A stretch of 64,000 nt of DNA, taken from contig CM031561.1 in assembly GCA_018466975.1 (NCBI GenBank), forward strand, positions 3,720,001-3,784,000. The letters are read 5' to 3'. The notes under the pieces were generated by a model that was not told where the DNA came from, did no database searches, and saw nothing but the letters and a program-made list of their open reading frames with translations. Shown piece by piece: positions 1 to 14,190 of this stretch. The DNA comes from Sparassis latifolia (lineage: Eukaryota > Basidiomycota > Agaricomycetes > Polyporales > Sparassidaceae). Position 1 is the first letter of the stretch. Every line of letters begins with the position of its first letter. The position numbers and the translations under genes were made by a program.

Positions 1-87
1 TTGACTGTTCATCTCTCCCAAAATATATTCTACAGTATGAGTTATGTTTATATGCGCAGTCCATTACTGAACCTCCTTCACGTAGGC

Positions 88-3000
88 ATGGTTGCTCAGA
101 CACGAACAGGGGGCCACAGTAGCCCAAAGAAGCTGAAGTTTCACGACAAACTTGTCGGGAAAGGACTATCTACTGATGCGCTCCTCAAAAAGTTGAAGGC
201 CCTTCATACAGAGCTCGCAGACATGGACCAAGAGCTCGTTGATGTCAACTCGTTGTCCGCAGTGCGCAAAGAGCTTGTCAGCACGTCCATACTTCTTCAC
301 AAAGACAGAGGCGTCAAGGCCTACGCTGCATGTTGTCTTGCCGACCTTCTGAGACTCTATGCTCCAGACGCGCCGTATACCCACCACGAGCTTCGAGACA
401 TCTTCCAGTTCTTCTTCAGGCAACTATCTACTGGTCTCAAGGGCTCCGACTCTCCGTACTACAACGAGTATTTTCACCTGCTTGAGTCTCTATCGACTGT
501 CAAGAGTGTGGTCCTCGTCTGTGATCTTCCAAATGCCGACGAACTCATGGCCGATATATTTCGTGACTTTTTTGGTTTGGTCAGACGTGATCTCGCGAAG
601 AAAATCGAACTGTTCATGGCCGATATCCTTATTGCTCTTTTGGACGAGTGTCAGAATTTGCCCGCTGATGTCCTCGAGTGTATCATGGCTCAATTTATGG
701 ATAAGAATGCTGTACGTCGGCCACGTTCTAACTATCAGTTTACGGCTGATGCTTTTGTCAAAAGCGCATGGATCAACCAGCTTACCGTCTCGCCGTTCAA
801 GTGTGCAACGCGACATCTGACAAGCTGCAGCGCCATGTCTGCCAGTATTTCACCGATATCATTGTACAACATTCACGAGACGAAGAATTTGAGGAAGTTC
901 GCACGGCACACGACCTCATTAAGCAACTCAACCGCTCGTGTCCAACCCTTCTTCATAACGTTGTTCCCCAACTGGAGGAAGAGCTCCGTGTAGAAGAGAA
1001 CCAGATCCGCGTCATGGCCACGCAAGTCCTCGGCGAGATGTTCGCGGATAAGGGTGGAGCAGAATTCGTGAAGAAATATCCTACAACATGGAATCAATGG
1101 TTACTCCGGAAGAATGATAAGGCATCAGTGGTCAGAGTGGCATTCTTGGAAGCAACAAGAGGGGTGCTCGTTAATCTGCCTGAGATGAGGGATCCGATTG
1201 AAGGTATTTGTTCTTTCTCTGTATGCAACGGTTCCTATCCTGATCTCCATTCATAAGAGGCACTCCGTCTCAAATTGTTAGATCCTGATGAAAAAGTCAG
1301 AGCTGCTGTCTGCAAGCTGTATTATCAGCTAGATTACGAAACTGTTCTTCACTACGTCTCGGAGAAGCAGCTGCACTCTGTAGCCGGTCGCTGTCTTGAT
1401 AAGAAGGTACTGTCTCCTCGACTATGTGGCAGAAAGTCACCTCAATCATTTCATACCTTTCAGCATTCAGTCCGTGTCGAAGCTATGAATGCAATTGGCC
1501 GGCTCTACAGTCTTGCTTATCCTGAGATGTAGGTATATTCCGATTCTTCTCTAGTTTTCGCTTAAAACTTTGTCCATAGCGAGAACAGCGATCCGGCTTC
1601 TGTGAAACATTTCGCCTGGATACCAGAAGCAATTCTGCACATGTCTATGACCACGGGAGAAGTGAAGTCAGTCAGAGTCTGTGCAGAGATCGGACTGTCT
1701 CACTTACGTGACCTCGCTGTCTGTGATAGAGCTGTGGCTGAGCAAGTCATCGCTGAATACATCTTACCCCTGCCTTCGCCACCATCATCATCAACTTCCA
1801 AGAACACAGAAATCGACGAAGCAGCATGGACGGATCGCCTCTTATTCACCATGCGATTTTTGGACGAGACCGCCATCAACGCCTTGCTGAGCTTCTCAGC
1901 ATTGAAAGTAACGTGAGTTCAACCTAGCCGTCCCCTTACCTTGACCATTCACAAACTTCTTACCAGGCGGCCCACCGGGTTTGAGAAATTCTTGCAATGT
2001 TGCGTCGAAAATAATGTCTGTCGTGTTTTCACTTACACTCTGTGCATGCGATGAAACTCAATTGTAATAGGGCGGTGTTATCGACGATAATGAGGAAGCT
2101 ATCACTGAAAGACTCAATCAGGGAATTAAGCGCATGTCAGGTCGGTCGGGATCATCTTTCTTTCTCCATCGCTTATAAATTGATTCGTGTGATCAGCGCT
2201 ATTCCCGGACCCGCAGAAAGCCGCAGAGGACCTGCATGCATTCGCGAAACTGAATGAAAACAGGCTCTACAAGTTATTAAGAACATGCATGGATGTACAA
2301 GTGGATGTGAAGGGCCTAGTGAAGGCTTCTGTGAGTAATGTTTGAAAACTTCCTCCTGAATTCACTCATTGTGGTCTTCTAGAATGACTTCATGCGACGA
2401 GTCGAACAGCTGTCTTCATCTATCGTGCCGACGATGACAATTCTACTACGGCGTGCGAGTCTCCGGATTGTGAACCAGTCATCAATTCCCACATTCGTAA
2501 AGCGCTTGCAGAAAGGTGATGCAGGAGGTGACGGACAGGGCTCGAGTCAGGCGCAGGTTTCGGCGCGCAACGCTCAAATCTGGATGAACTACGTTTCGAA
2601 GCATTGTCCTGCGATCTATCAATCTCACATTGGAGAGCTCTCCAAGGCGATTGCTGATGAGAGGAATAGCAGACTAGTTGAGGTATGCCTTCAGGCTCTT
2701 TCAGCAGTGGCAGGTTGGGATAACAAGTCAGCGCCTACTGACAAGTATGTGGCGAATGGGTTTCTCTTGTTGTTTTTGTTTGACCTGACGGATTTGATAT
2801 GACAGGCGCACCATGGAGCGAGTCATGCGATTTGTCATGGAGTCCAATCACCGACACGCCAAGTTCGCCGCGCGGTTATTGGCTTATTCCAAGAACTCAG
2901 AAGGCCTATGTGAGCAGGTGGTAGAAGTCAGTTTTTCACTGATGCCTTTGTTCTGGCTCGAGAGTTGATCTTGATCTCGTTCGTTACAGTCAATTGCGGA

Positions 3001-5056
3001 TGGACTTCAGGACGCGGATCCCGAGCTGCGTTTAGCCCACATTGCAGTCCTATCACAGTTTTCCCTACGAATGCCAGATGCTTTTGAGCCAAAGAGTGAT
3101 GTCATCGTGGCCTTCCTCCTCAAGCAAGTTCTTATGGCGCCGAATGAAAATGTGGGCCTATGTTATTATAGCTATGATAAACTAATCATATCGCTACCAG
3201 GAATACATGGAGACCGACGAGGAGAATGTGGAGGAGTGGGGAGAAGAGGCCGACGTGACCTCGGAAGTGAGGGCCAAAGTTCTAGCTCTCAAAGTCTGCC
3301 GCAATAGGTGTCTTGCGCACGCTGCGGATGCAACGGCGCTCGAGATAGCAAAGCCTGCATTGAAGATGTTCGCAACGTTGCTGCAATACAACGGCTCTCT
3401 GAGCGCAGGGGCACGGGATGAGTAAGTGCATGCCAATATCGGTCATGGTTCGGCGACAGGACTAAGTACATTATCAGTCCGAAGACGAAGTCGCGCATGA
3501 GGTTACAGGCCGCAATCTCTCTGTTGCATCTAGCCAATGTAGAAGCGTTCATGCCCGAGATCTCCCCTGGTTTTGTTGTTTTAGCTCTCATGGTCCAGGT
3601 GAATACCTACTATATCTGCATCGGAACGACGAAAATCACTGACATCTGTCTGATGTATAGGACTCGTGTTTCCAAGTTCGCGTGCAGTTCATGGACAAGT
3701 TAGTTACCCTCTTAACTGCTCGCAAACTACCAGTCCAGTTTAATGTGCTTCCATTCTTGTCGGTACACGACCCGGAAGCTGATATTAAGAACAAGGTAAG
3801 CAGATGTGGTTGTGCCCGTTCAGCCAACGTCATTCAACATTCTGTTTTAGGCGAAGGCATACGTGATCCATTCCATGCGCACCATGCCCAAAGGTATGAA
3901 TAACAGCTCCTGTCGTGGGCCAGTGCTGATACGCATCTTACCAGCAATCAGACTGGCGAGCTTTGAGATGCTCTTCATTCGTTTTCTGCACGTACTAGCA
4001 CACCATCCTGATTTCTCGCTTACACCTGATCCCTTTCGTGATATTGCCAAGTAGGTGACCGCTTATCCTTGGGTGTTATTGCTCACACCTGGCATTGCTA
4101 GAACTATGGATTTCTATCTCGACCTCGTTGCATCGAACGAGAACATTGCCTTGTTATACCATCTAGCTCTGAAGGCGAAGACTGTGAGAGACGCTGAATC
4201 GCATACCTATAGCGAGGTAATATACTTGTCAACTACGTTGCACCTTTGGAGGCACTCAACATCGGACCACAGAATCTCTATGCCGCGAGCGAGCTAGCCC
4301 AACACTTGATCAAGGCACGCGCCAAGTTACACTCATGGAGTCTAGAGAGCTATCCAGGCAAAGTACGCTTACCGGGTGACATTTTGCGACCTCTGCCCAA
4401 TCCAGAGGCTGCCAAAGAGGTGAATGGGATCAATCTTAGTTCTGAGTGTGATCATTCTAACGCGCCATCGCTCTGGCAGATCATGAAGACCGTATACTTA
4501 CCTGACGAAGCACTAGCATGGCTCTTAGAGCAGCCAAAGCAGCCAAAGCCTGGTCAGGAAGCAAAGGTATATGTCATCGATCCCGTATCAACTAATTGTC
4601 AGATGGATGATTTTTCCCTTCAGGAAAAAGCTCGTGCAGAACGCAAAGCCGGAGCAAAACGCAAGGGTGCAGCAAAGACAAATGGCCATGCAAAGTGAGT
4701 TCTATTTACAGTGCCTCGATGGCTGGATCTCATATCATAACGTAGGCGGGCTCGCACGAAGCGTCGAAAAGCAGATGATTCGGATGAGGAAGAATCCCCT
4801 CCTTCAGAGACGAGTGAAGAAGATGAAGAGGAGGAGCCGGCTACAGCTAAGGAAGAGGAGGCGGTATCTGAGTCCGAGGACGAGGCTGAGCAACCAGAAG
4901 AGGAGAAGCTAGGTAGAGGGGCAAGGACACGGGCCAAGGTGAGTTTATATCCCCGCGATGCGACTGCATGCACATAACGTCCAATAGGCGAAGTTGAAAC
5001 AGCAAGCGAAGAGAGCTGCGAAACGCAAGGCGAAGGCCCCTTTGCCAGATAATTGA
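88..5056 (+). CDS. PDS5: Sister chromatid cohesion protein PDS5
   Basis: HEAT-repeat cohesin regulator that binds the kleisin subunit in the nucleus and controls cohesin maintenance and release. The N-terminus (MVAQTRTGG, then a KLKFHDKLVGKG block) and the following helical repeats (KDRGVKAYAACCLADLLRLYAPD, shown here only in part) match the PDS5 N-terminal pattern, so the gene looks complete at its 5' end. Exon 1 is 88-711; exon 2 starts at 765 and keeps the frame (DKNA then RMDQPAYRLA). Many short introns follow. The C-terminus is a long acidic stretch (roughly 4770-4930) followed by a basic, Lys/Arg/Ala-rich tail ending at the TGA at 5054-5056, as expected for PDS5 tails that contact chromatin. 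Estimated length is 1,200-1,350 residues. I see no lesion. Internal exon borders were only partly traced. It is first of three head-to-tail genes on the plus strand. Confidence 0.93.
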
Positions 5057-5395
5057 TGCATGTCTACTCACGATCGATAATGCCCCTTGTGAATATGTAG
5101 ATACCATTTCCTGTAGATGTTCGTTAGCGGATGGTACTGTATCTCTGACTGCAATTTTTCCCTGTTGTCTTTGCACGGTCTTTATTTTTATATCATCTAG
5201 GCTGCTTCTCGTAGAGTCGTACTTGACTCTGTTCGGATTACGATATGGACCCGGATCATCAGATTGGCGATTTCAGGCCGGTAAGATATCTACCTACTCT
5301 ACCTACCTACCTTTGATCAATTGGAGCGCGATGCGTGACGCGTGACTGACGGTACCGTTTAACTACTTACCTTGTGAGCTTAATTATCTACTCAG

Positions 5396-6077
5396 CTCAC
5401 GCGCCAACTCCGCATTCATTCATCTTTCTGCCCTTCTTACGCGATCCAAACACCACAATGTCGGGGCAATGTGCGTTTACGATCTAAATGAAAATATACT
5501 CTGGAAGGTGCTAACTCCAATCGAGAAAGCACAATCACAATATGCCGCAGCTTCCCGTGTTCCTCTGATAAAGTCGCCTAGTCTTCGCGTGCCGCGACCA
5601 GTGAGTTCATTTATTTGGTGTCCGGGGAAATCACTTAGATACAGTGTTCGTGAAACAGGTTGAGTTGCCTCCAGATATTCATCCATTGCCTGACAACGTT
5701 ACTGCATATGTGAGTGATCATCCCATAATCCACCCGTGGTAATCCTGAAGCGGTCTGTGCACTGCAAGTTCGTCTATCCTTTTACCCTTGAGCCCCATGT
5801 GCTCACTCTGGAGGATTCTCGGAGATCTACGCTTGCTGCGCATACAGCTCGTCGGGAAGCCTTCCTAAAAGCCCGGGAGGACGAGAAGGAGCGGCGGAAA
5901 CTCGAGGCTCTTCATCGCATCGCGCCCGGTTTTGAGCCTCGAGGTACGCCGCTCGTCCCTGTCAAGCGATTTTCCATGGTCCCAAGCCCACCGTCGCCTG
6001 TGTCTCAAGAGAACACGGGGCACACTTCTTCCAAGTCTGTCATGGAAGATCTCGTAGATCAGCTGGCTGCACTATGA
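5396..6077 (+). CDS. Conserved fungal protein of unknown function (5' end unresolved)
   Basis: Four-part gene of which three exons are clear: 5396-5600, 5659-5709 (exactly 17 codons: VELPPDIHPLPDNVTAY) and 5769-6077. Joined, they read in one frame. The last exon has a charged helical block rich in Arg, Glu and Lys (AAHTARREAFLKAREDEKER), an APGFEPRG motif and a Ser/Pro tail, ending EDLVDQLAAL. No catalytic domain is recognisable; the middle helix could form a coiled coil. The 5' end is uncertain. An ATG at 5245 opens a 12-codon exon with a good donor at 5281, but it does not join exon 2 in phase; the first in-frame ATG in exon 2 is at 5469. The layout of short phase-keeping introns and the purifying look of the C-terminal half support a real gene. 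I do not recognise the family. Confidence 0.65.
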
Positions 6078-6476
6078 TTCGAAATGATTTTCTCTGTCTT
6101 GTCGTAGTTATGTAATTGGCAATGTAAAACGTCAGCAGTGTGTACTTATGATGAATGTACATTCACTCTACGAAGTCACGTAATCAGACACGGATGGTTG
6201 AAGCAGGGTGGCTACAACTGCCTTTGGGAGACTAGTAATCACCGCACCTACTTACCTACCGCGGTCCAGGAAGATTTTGAAGGGAACGTGACCGGGGGCA
6301 GGGTTGCTCAAAGGGGAATTCCGAGGACCCCTGTCAGTGCGTCAGAATGACGCACTGCATCTTGTATTTATGTGACTTGGAGAAGTACATAGAACATACA
6401 AACATTCAGAACTTGCCACCTTTGCTTGATCATCTACCTCCAACTTGTTCGATTTATCTGCTCGAGCGACGTCGCG
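6078..6476. other. Intergenic spacer
   Basis: Spacer between the small conserved gene and listerin. No convincing coding sequence; it must contain the 3' end of one transcript and the promoter of the next. No clear TATA element seen. Confidence 0.5.
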
Positions 6477-9400
6477 ATGGCGAAGGGGAAGTCCTCTGCA
6501 ACGTCAGCAACCCGTAAGAAACATGCCAGAAAAGCTGCGGGACATCTCGACGAGCCAGCTGTGCCGAAAGAGAAGAAACCGAAAGGAAAGGACAAGAAAA
6601 ACGTGGAGCCCAGGAAAAAGGTGTACATCCCACCAGTGAAGCCGGCACCAGCCCAGCCTGATCCTCTCGATACACTTGGCCTCGCACAGAGGCTGCCGCC
6701 GGAGCTGTTGGTGGTGCTCAGGAGACTTCCAAAGAAGGATGCAACTACCAAGAGAAGAGCATTAGAAGAGTTTCAGTCTGCATGGGTGGATCGAGGCCGA
6801 TTCGAGGGTAGTGACAGTACGATTGTGCATGCCCTTGTGGACGCCATTCCCGTCTGGGTATGTCTCGGTATTCATTGTATTCCTCGAATGTTGTCTTATC
6901 CCCGTTTAGCTTCACCATGTTCCTCCGCTGTTTCTTCACCCTTCCCGTCGTATCCGACTGCTAGCCGCAGGAGTGCACTCGTCCTTGCTGCGTTTGCCAG
7001 GCTCAGTCCGGGATCAGCTTCTATTTTTCATACGTGAAGTCGCATCCATGGACCAAGCGCAGTACATTCTCGGGTCGTGGTGCATGGCAGCGCATGATGT
7101 TGATCGTCAGGTCTCCGCTCTTGCCCGGGACTGTTGGAACGATGCCGTCTCGCTCTCCAAGGCATCTGGAAAGAAACTTGTTCTGAATGAAAGCCTGCTG
7201 GCCTCCCTGTGGGAGTTCATACAGAACACGCTTCTTGATCCCATGGCAATCTACCTGTACGTAAATCCTCCTCAGTCAGTGACCCCAGCGTCCGCACCCC
7301 ACAAGAAGGGCGGGAGACCCGTTCCAAGATCCATTCCGCCAAGACAGGACGAAGATGCCAGTATCCGGTCAAAGTCCGAAGAAGACGAGGAGAATGTGCA
7401 GGACAGGATGGCAAGGCTACGGGTGGGGGCCTTCGGTTCAGCGGAGTGGGTACTAAGTGGGTGGTCCATGTTTTTCATGACGTACCTGTACGCAGTTGAA
7501 ATAATATCCATGTTCTTCGGTCTCGCTCCTTTTTTTCCGCGCAGATGGCCATTTTGACATGGAAGATGGCATTATCCCAGAAGAGCTCCTCGCGCCGTTC
7601 TCGAACCCAGTTCTGTGGTCGGCGCTTTACCATCTGCAGACGCCGCCTTTCGTGCAGGTCCAGAGCGCTGGATACGGCCAACCTAATGTGCGCAAGGCGG
7701 CATGGTCTCTGCTCCAGACATTACTCCGGACATGTAGAGGTACATCAGAAGACCTTTTCTACTGTCGTGATCTTCGTGCTTATGCTAACGTCAGGACATC
7801 TCAAGACACAATTGCCAGTATTGAGCAGTGCTGTACTGCGCTCAGCTTGGATTGAGCCAGATCAGAACGTAAGAGGGTCCATGTGGCAGCCACTCCTCAC
7901 GTTTTTGAAAGGTAAGTGGTACCTATCGGTGGTGTCCTTCGATCCAGATGTGAAGTTTCATCGCGTAGAATTTCCGAACGCTTGGGAAATTGCAGCCACA
8001 TCCGAGAAGGAAGAAGAAGCAGACGAGTCTGGGTCTGATGACAGTGAAGATGAGACTTTAAGCCCAGCACAGAAGGCCCCAGCTGTTCCAGCTCTTGGCC
8101 CTTCTAAGGCATATCGAGAATTTCTGCAATTCCTTGAGCTGGGTTGTGCGGGCATGCCGCTGCAGGGTTATCCAACAGTGCTTGTGATCTTGTCCACTAT
8201 CCCGTCTTCGGTCAGTTTTTTACCGAGCCCCCTTGGTTAACGCACTGAACTGTTTCTTCTCTAGATACTGGCTTCAACGTTATCCCTCTCCCCGCTGGAA
8301 GATCTCTTCGCCTCGTTTTGGGCCGCCATCGACGGGCGCGCTCTGAGTTCGCTGGACCGGACTACAACCTCTGCTGCGTTCCTCTCATCTTTACTGGAAT
8401 CCCTGATATTTTTCGTGCGACGTCTGATGAGCAGTGCACCTGAGGACGCGGCCCTCCTGGCGACGGGTAGCCCGGACGCAGATCCCAGTGCTTGCACTGA
8501 GGTCGCTAAGAAACTTGCCAGGGAACAGTTCGCCAAAGCATGGAGGGAGCTCAGTGCGGGCCACTTGAAGGTGGAGGACGCCACTGCCGCGTCCCTACTA
8601 GCTCGGACCCTGCTGTCGCTGAATCGACTGGATACCGGTAGGCCGAATATCAATCGGATTCAGTGGATGCTTGGACTTAATGTCTAACCTACAGAATTGT
8701 TCCGTGCTGCATGGGATGTTCTGTCGTCGGGCGTGAAAGAACAATTTAAGTACAACAACACAGTTATTTCACCGCTGATCTCAGTCCTCCTAAAAGTCTT
8801 CCTGAAACAATTCCAACAAGGAAGCCTTCTCGAAGGTGCTACGAGGGTCCTCACCGGAGATGTCTTGCAAGCCGCCGTTCGGCAATGTGATCAAATGCTA
8901 AACTCCATAGATGCTCCTTCCGCCGAGCGCATCTCGTCGCTGGTGAACGTCTTGGACACATTTGGCGAAAGACTGTTTGACGATCCTGAGCTTGCCGCGG
9001 TGCGCAAGAGGCATGTATCATAAGACATAGCTGGTTCTCACCGTTCCATCTTTATATTCGCAGGGTATCGACGAGACAATTCAACGACATGCGTACCAGC
9101 TCATTTCCTTCGCTCCCTCCCTTCTACTTGTATATCTCTCGCACCGCAAGGATGATGCGCTGTGCTCAGCCCTATGGCACAGAGCCCTCCTGGAGATTGC
9201 ATCGCATCCGGACACCGCAGTCACTACACTTCCGCCTCTTCTGGATGCTGCGGAGAGAGGATTCCTTCCTCAATACCTGAAGCATGAAGTGAATGAACTG
9301 GATGATCTGGCTGGTCGCCTGCTCACTGTGGCAGTGACTGGTACAATGGGAAATCCCGAACTGGCGCTTATTCAGAAATTGCTCCGCGTATCAGGTATGG

Positions 9401-12400
9401 TCCATTCTTGTAATACATACCGTTCAGTCTGAGTTTTTCATCCTCCGATAGATTTCTTCTTCTCGGCGAGTTGCACCCAGGGCTTGGTTGAGAGTATCTG
9501 CCATGCGTTCGCTCACCACTTCCATACCACCTTATACGACGAATCTGTGGCGTTAGACTCATTTGACACCCTCCTCGAGCTCGTCCGTGTCCTGGTGGAA
9601 AACCAGTCTTTACCGTTGCCAGCCAAGGTCTCTGTCGCTTTGATGCCGGACATCTTCTTGTTCGCCTTCTTACTTCCCCAGTTCCTGCAAGTAGAAGCAG
9701 AGCAGCTGCTATTAACTAGATCACTCTGGGAGGCTTGGCTGGCACAGGTGACAGAAGGTGTGCAGGAGAATGCTCGCGCAGTTATCCGTCGGAGACTTCG
9801 CGAGTTGCTCGTTGATTGTTCTGCACGACCGGCGTAAGTTCACCTCGATAACAGGCTGCTTTGGCTGACAATCTCTCCTCCAGCCCTGAGGACATACTGC
9901 AGATGCTGGTGCAGGATTGCCCCGGCTTGGCCGTTGATGTCGTTCACGATGTCTTCCCATCCAGAGACGACGTGGATGTCATGCTTGATGCTTTACCATC
10001 GATGCCTGCTGACCCAAGCTTAGCTGCAATGGATCCTCTTGTCCCACCGTCCTCTCAGTACGAATACGAATGGTCCCACACTGAAGCCTTCGACCACGCC
10101 GGGTACTCGGAGTATTCGCGTATCATCAACGGTCTGTTATTACATCTCATCCACGACCGCCAAGCTGCGAGAGAAAATATGTGGGCACTGCGGCATTTCC
10201 TCGCATTGTCTCTCTACGCAGACGATTTTGTCAAGGTCCCCTTTGCCCAGAGTCCGGTGTTCAAACCTCATCTACCGAAGACCGTCCTACAGGAATTGCA
10301 ATCGCGGGTGCAGCAAGTAACGACGTACCTCCTGTCTTCTTCACAAGAGGAAGGTTGGCACGCCAGCGCTGTCAACGAGGTCCTTTCGGGTTCCGCGATC
10401 TCGCATACGGACGAGGTCGGGAGGCTCATTGGTGATCTGATCGAGCACGCGAAGCACGACGATACAGTGCGAGAATCTCGTATCCTCTACATGATCTTAC
10501 AACATGTCCTCAACAACTCTAGCAAGGGAGAGGCCAATCTTTGGATGTCCCTATGTCGTAAGCTGGAAAAGTCAGGTCAGATTCTGCTTTCCTTCCCGCA
10601 CCGAGACTTTCCTGAAAATTCCATACAGCCCCGCAGACATCATTAGCAATTGCACTTGCAGTCACGCGCTTCGCTCCCGAGCCGCCTCTATTGGATCGCT
10701 ACAGAAATGAGTTAGCAGCGGCAGTACTTGGAGTCCGTCCCTCCAAGGCCAACACGGATGGTCTCTGGCTCTTACGCAGACTGAATGTTACTGCGCCTGA
10801 TCCTGAATCGGACGTTGTCTTTTTGTCTCAGCCAAGAGCGGTGAACTTCATGAAGGCATGCCAGCAGTGGATTACGTCCGATGAAGATTTGGACGAGGAA
10901 GTCCAGGGAGAGATGACCTCCACCTTTTTCCATCTTGTACCTATCCTGCAGAACATGCCCGGTGCCCACTGGGATCTAATCTTCGATGTTTTGGAGAACA
11001 ATCTCGAGGTACGTTTGAAACGCTCTGCATGAGGGAAGATGTTAACATCTGGGTCAGAACTCTTCCTTCACCGAACCTTCGACTTTGGTGACGTTGAGCA
11101 GATCATTACGGCTGTTCATCGCGATACAAGACTTGGTCTCCACGAACAAAGCTTTGCGTGCTGTATGGGAAGACAGACGGACAACCTGTCTCACATTAGT
11201 CCGTGACCTCGTGGCCACGAAGCTTGGTGAGAGGCATCTGTAAAGCAACATTCTCAGATAGCTGATTGCGCTTTTCATAGATGCGGATAGGTCATCTTTT
11301 CCACTATCCATCTGTCGCGAGCTCGCCTTGCAGATTGTCCAGGACCTTCCCACGTCTCTCATCGATGAGACCACGTTACCAAAAGCAAGTGATCTGAGTT
11401 GTCTCCCAAACGGTAGTTTCTCATGATGCCATCCAGTTCTGCCATATCATCACCGACGCTTCTATTGACGTGCAGCGAATGGGCCATCGACTCTTACACG
11501 AGGCAGCGAGGAAATACACCGAACATCTGGTCATTGAGGCAGCTGTTGATTCGGAGACTACCCTGCGGCCTGAACTCCCGCTGGAACTGGTCCATATCCT
11601 ACAGCGCAATTTGAACTACGAAGACCCTGTGGAGCATGACGATCAAGTGCGTGTTACCTGCTGTCCTCATGTCTACGCACTTGGTTAACTTCGCCCACAG
11701 CAATTATCCGGATACCTCCTCGCGTGGATGATCGTCTTCGATCTGTTCACGAATGCAGTGTGTACATATCAAATGTCTGATCTTCTTCACCTCATATTAT
11801 TTGTCTAGTCGCTGAAAGTCCGATCTGGGTACATTGATCATCTGCGAGATCAAAGTTTGGTGTCTTTATATTTCCTGCCCAGTATCCTGAACATTCTGGG
11901 ATTATACGGGGGTATACTGAGGGCATTCAAACTCGATGTCTGGGCTGTAGACGAATACTATCTTGATTGTAAGAATCTTGATTTTCTGGTGAATATCGGA
12001 AGGCCTCATATTCTGCTCGACAGCCTATTCGACAGATTCTCCTTTAAGCCTCCGGCTACTCGCCGCTCATCTCTACTACAGGGCACTGCTAGTGGTTCCA
12101 TCACTGATTCGGGATTGGTTGCGAGAGTGTAAAGACCGTCAGCTCTTTAACACAGTCACAGCTTACACGTCCAATTACTTCTCGCCGATCATCGTCCGAG
12201 CCGAATTGTCTGATGTCAAAGATTCTGACGCTACGGCCGACCTGGTGGACGAGAATTTCACCCTTAAGACTGCAAGCGTTGTCAGCGAAGTGACAGCTGC
12301 GTATATAGTGGATGAATATCAGTTAGAGATCACGGTGAAATTGCCCTCGGATTATCCTTTGCATGGAATTGAGATCAAGGATACAAAGCGCTTGGGAGTA

Positions 12401-12845
12401 GCTGAAGAGCGGTGGAGGGCATGGGTGCTCGGTGTGCAACAAATTCTGTCCTTCAGGGTGAGTCCGTCGTCGATCCTGTCTATCCTGAGATAATATGGAC
12501 TTCTCTCAGGGCGGTCGCATCGTTGACGGTTTCAGCTTCTTCAAAAAGAATGTGTCGTCACACTTCGAAGGCATACCTGAATGCGCCATATGCTATTCGT
12601 GAGTCGGGGGGTACCGATGCAGTGATGTCATCTCATGTGTTTTTCCTAGCATTATCAGCGCGACGGACGGTAGTCTACCGCGAAAGCCGTGCAGGACCTG
12701 TAAGAACCGCTTCCATGCCGGTTGTTTGTTTCAGGTTTGCCGTTCCACGTCTTCTTTGCATAAATGTTGCCGCTGACGAATCGTACAGTGGTTCAACACT
12801 AGCCACTCTTCCAGTTGTCCGCTGTGCCGTTCTGAAGTAATGTAA
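6477..12845 (+). CDS. LTN1: E3 ubiquitin-protein ligase listerin
   Basis: Ribosome-associated quality-control ligase that ubiquitinates nascent chains stalled on 60S subunits. The start ATG at 6477 opens a Lys-rich N-terminus (MAKGKSSATSATRKKHARK) followed by the LTN1-typical region LAQRLPPELLVVLRRLPKKD and a long array of HEAT/ARM-like helices interrupted by about 15-20 short introns. Near the C-terminus an RWD-like segment (EITVKLPSDYPLHGIEI) precedes a RING-CH finger split over three exons. Its ligands are visible in order: CAIC, then CRTC, then FHAGC, then CPLC, i.e. the C4HC3 arrangement of listerin. The protein ends CRSEVM with TAA at 12843-12845. Estimated length is about 1,800-1,850 residues, near the larger listerins. 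No frameshift was noticed, though not every internal splice junction was checked. An acidic Glu/Ser/Asp insert lies near 8000-8060. Confidence 0.93.
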
Positions 12846-14190
12846 TACGTTATTGCACTGTACTAAATGTATTGTACTACCGCTCCATCAGATGGACTTC
12901 GCTGCAAACCTAAGGTAAACCTAGGGGAGGACTTGAGCGGTTGTGGAAGATTTCCGGGGCGTTCAATGCGATAATACTATTTGATCGGTTCTGCATATAG
13001 CCAAAACACTCCAAGCTCCCTCCCTCCCAGCCCATCACCCGCAGACGGCTCTGGCTAGCGTGCGCAGTAAACATTAGTACTATGGTATCAAGCTCACAGG
13101 TTTCCGCTCTTCTGGTGGCTTTGTTCCCGAACTGCCTTGCAATGCTTGGGTGGATACGATCAGCCAACTGAGCTGCCCAAATAGGCAGGCGTTGATCATG
13201 AGAGCCTTGAACTTGACTCACTTAGCCCCAGAAGGGCCTACTTCTGCTTGCTCATTCTTAGCCACTGGAGGAAAAGCGTGAGGCAGAAATGTAAGCGAGA
13301 GATGTAAAACGTTCTCACCTACCTTCTTGGCTGATGATGCGGCCATTAATATTGTCCATTGAAGCCAGGGTTCCAAGCAAGATGTCAGCGCCATGACTCA
13401 CGGGAATTCTCCACGGGCACTAAATCCGAGCATCGCTTGACGGTGCCGCTACCATCCAGAGCAGTCGCCCAGTGAGAACGAACTTGCGACTCGTGCGGAC
13501 GAGCAGCGGGAACTACATAGATATCAAGATATACAATGAATCTCGGGATTATCTGTCACTCGATCTACCGCCAATGTACTCTCCCCGCAACGTGCATTCT
13601 GTTGTGCAGACACCCTGCGTAGCTCCGCACTTCCCGGCGAATCGTCTTGGAACGCTTGCTAGGTAAGTGTTGAGTTCATGATGGCTGTGCAACCAATATC
13701 TAAACCACGGGCTTGGGTTACGTCTGCTGGTAATGTAACGGGAGCCCGCAGGCCCGCGATCACGATGCCATCCTTTGTGCAGAAGGGTAAGTTTCTCAAG
13801 CTAAGGGGTCGATATCATTTGTCGTGTAAGGGACAGAACTGGCGTTGATGAACGCCGCCATGTGGTTAGAACGACGACTTGGATTGGCTGATAGCTGGCG
13901 AGCGATAACTCAACCTCCGCAACGATATCGTGGAGTGTAGAGAGAGGTAAGCCGAGCGCATCTTCGACTAAGATCATTGTTGTAGATGCGGCTGGCAGGA
14001 AATGCACCCGCACATAGCATGGCCCTGCAGACCGCAGCAGGACACCGATGTCTCTTGCGGCGATTTAGTCGAGCTCGCCAATGCTGTTCATCGCACGGTC
14101 TTCCGCAGCCTATTCATGCTGCACTCGCGTTGAACGTATAAATAAAGCCAGCTAACGTCCAGTAGGTTCACCATCCCGATGCCTTGGAGC
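12846..14190. other. Intergenic, no gene recognised
   Basis: About 1.3 kb between listerin and a membrane-protein pseudogene. Short frames occur on both strands, but none shows a domain, a splice pattern or neighbouring support. Confidence 0.45.

Noticed and set aside
5245..5280. First exon (MDPDHQIGDFRP) for the small gene after PDS5
   Set aside because: Attractive ATG and donor, but joining it to the next exon at 5396 puts that exon in the wrong frame; left out of the CDS.
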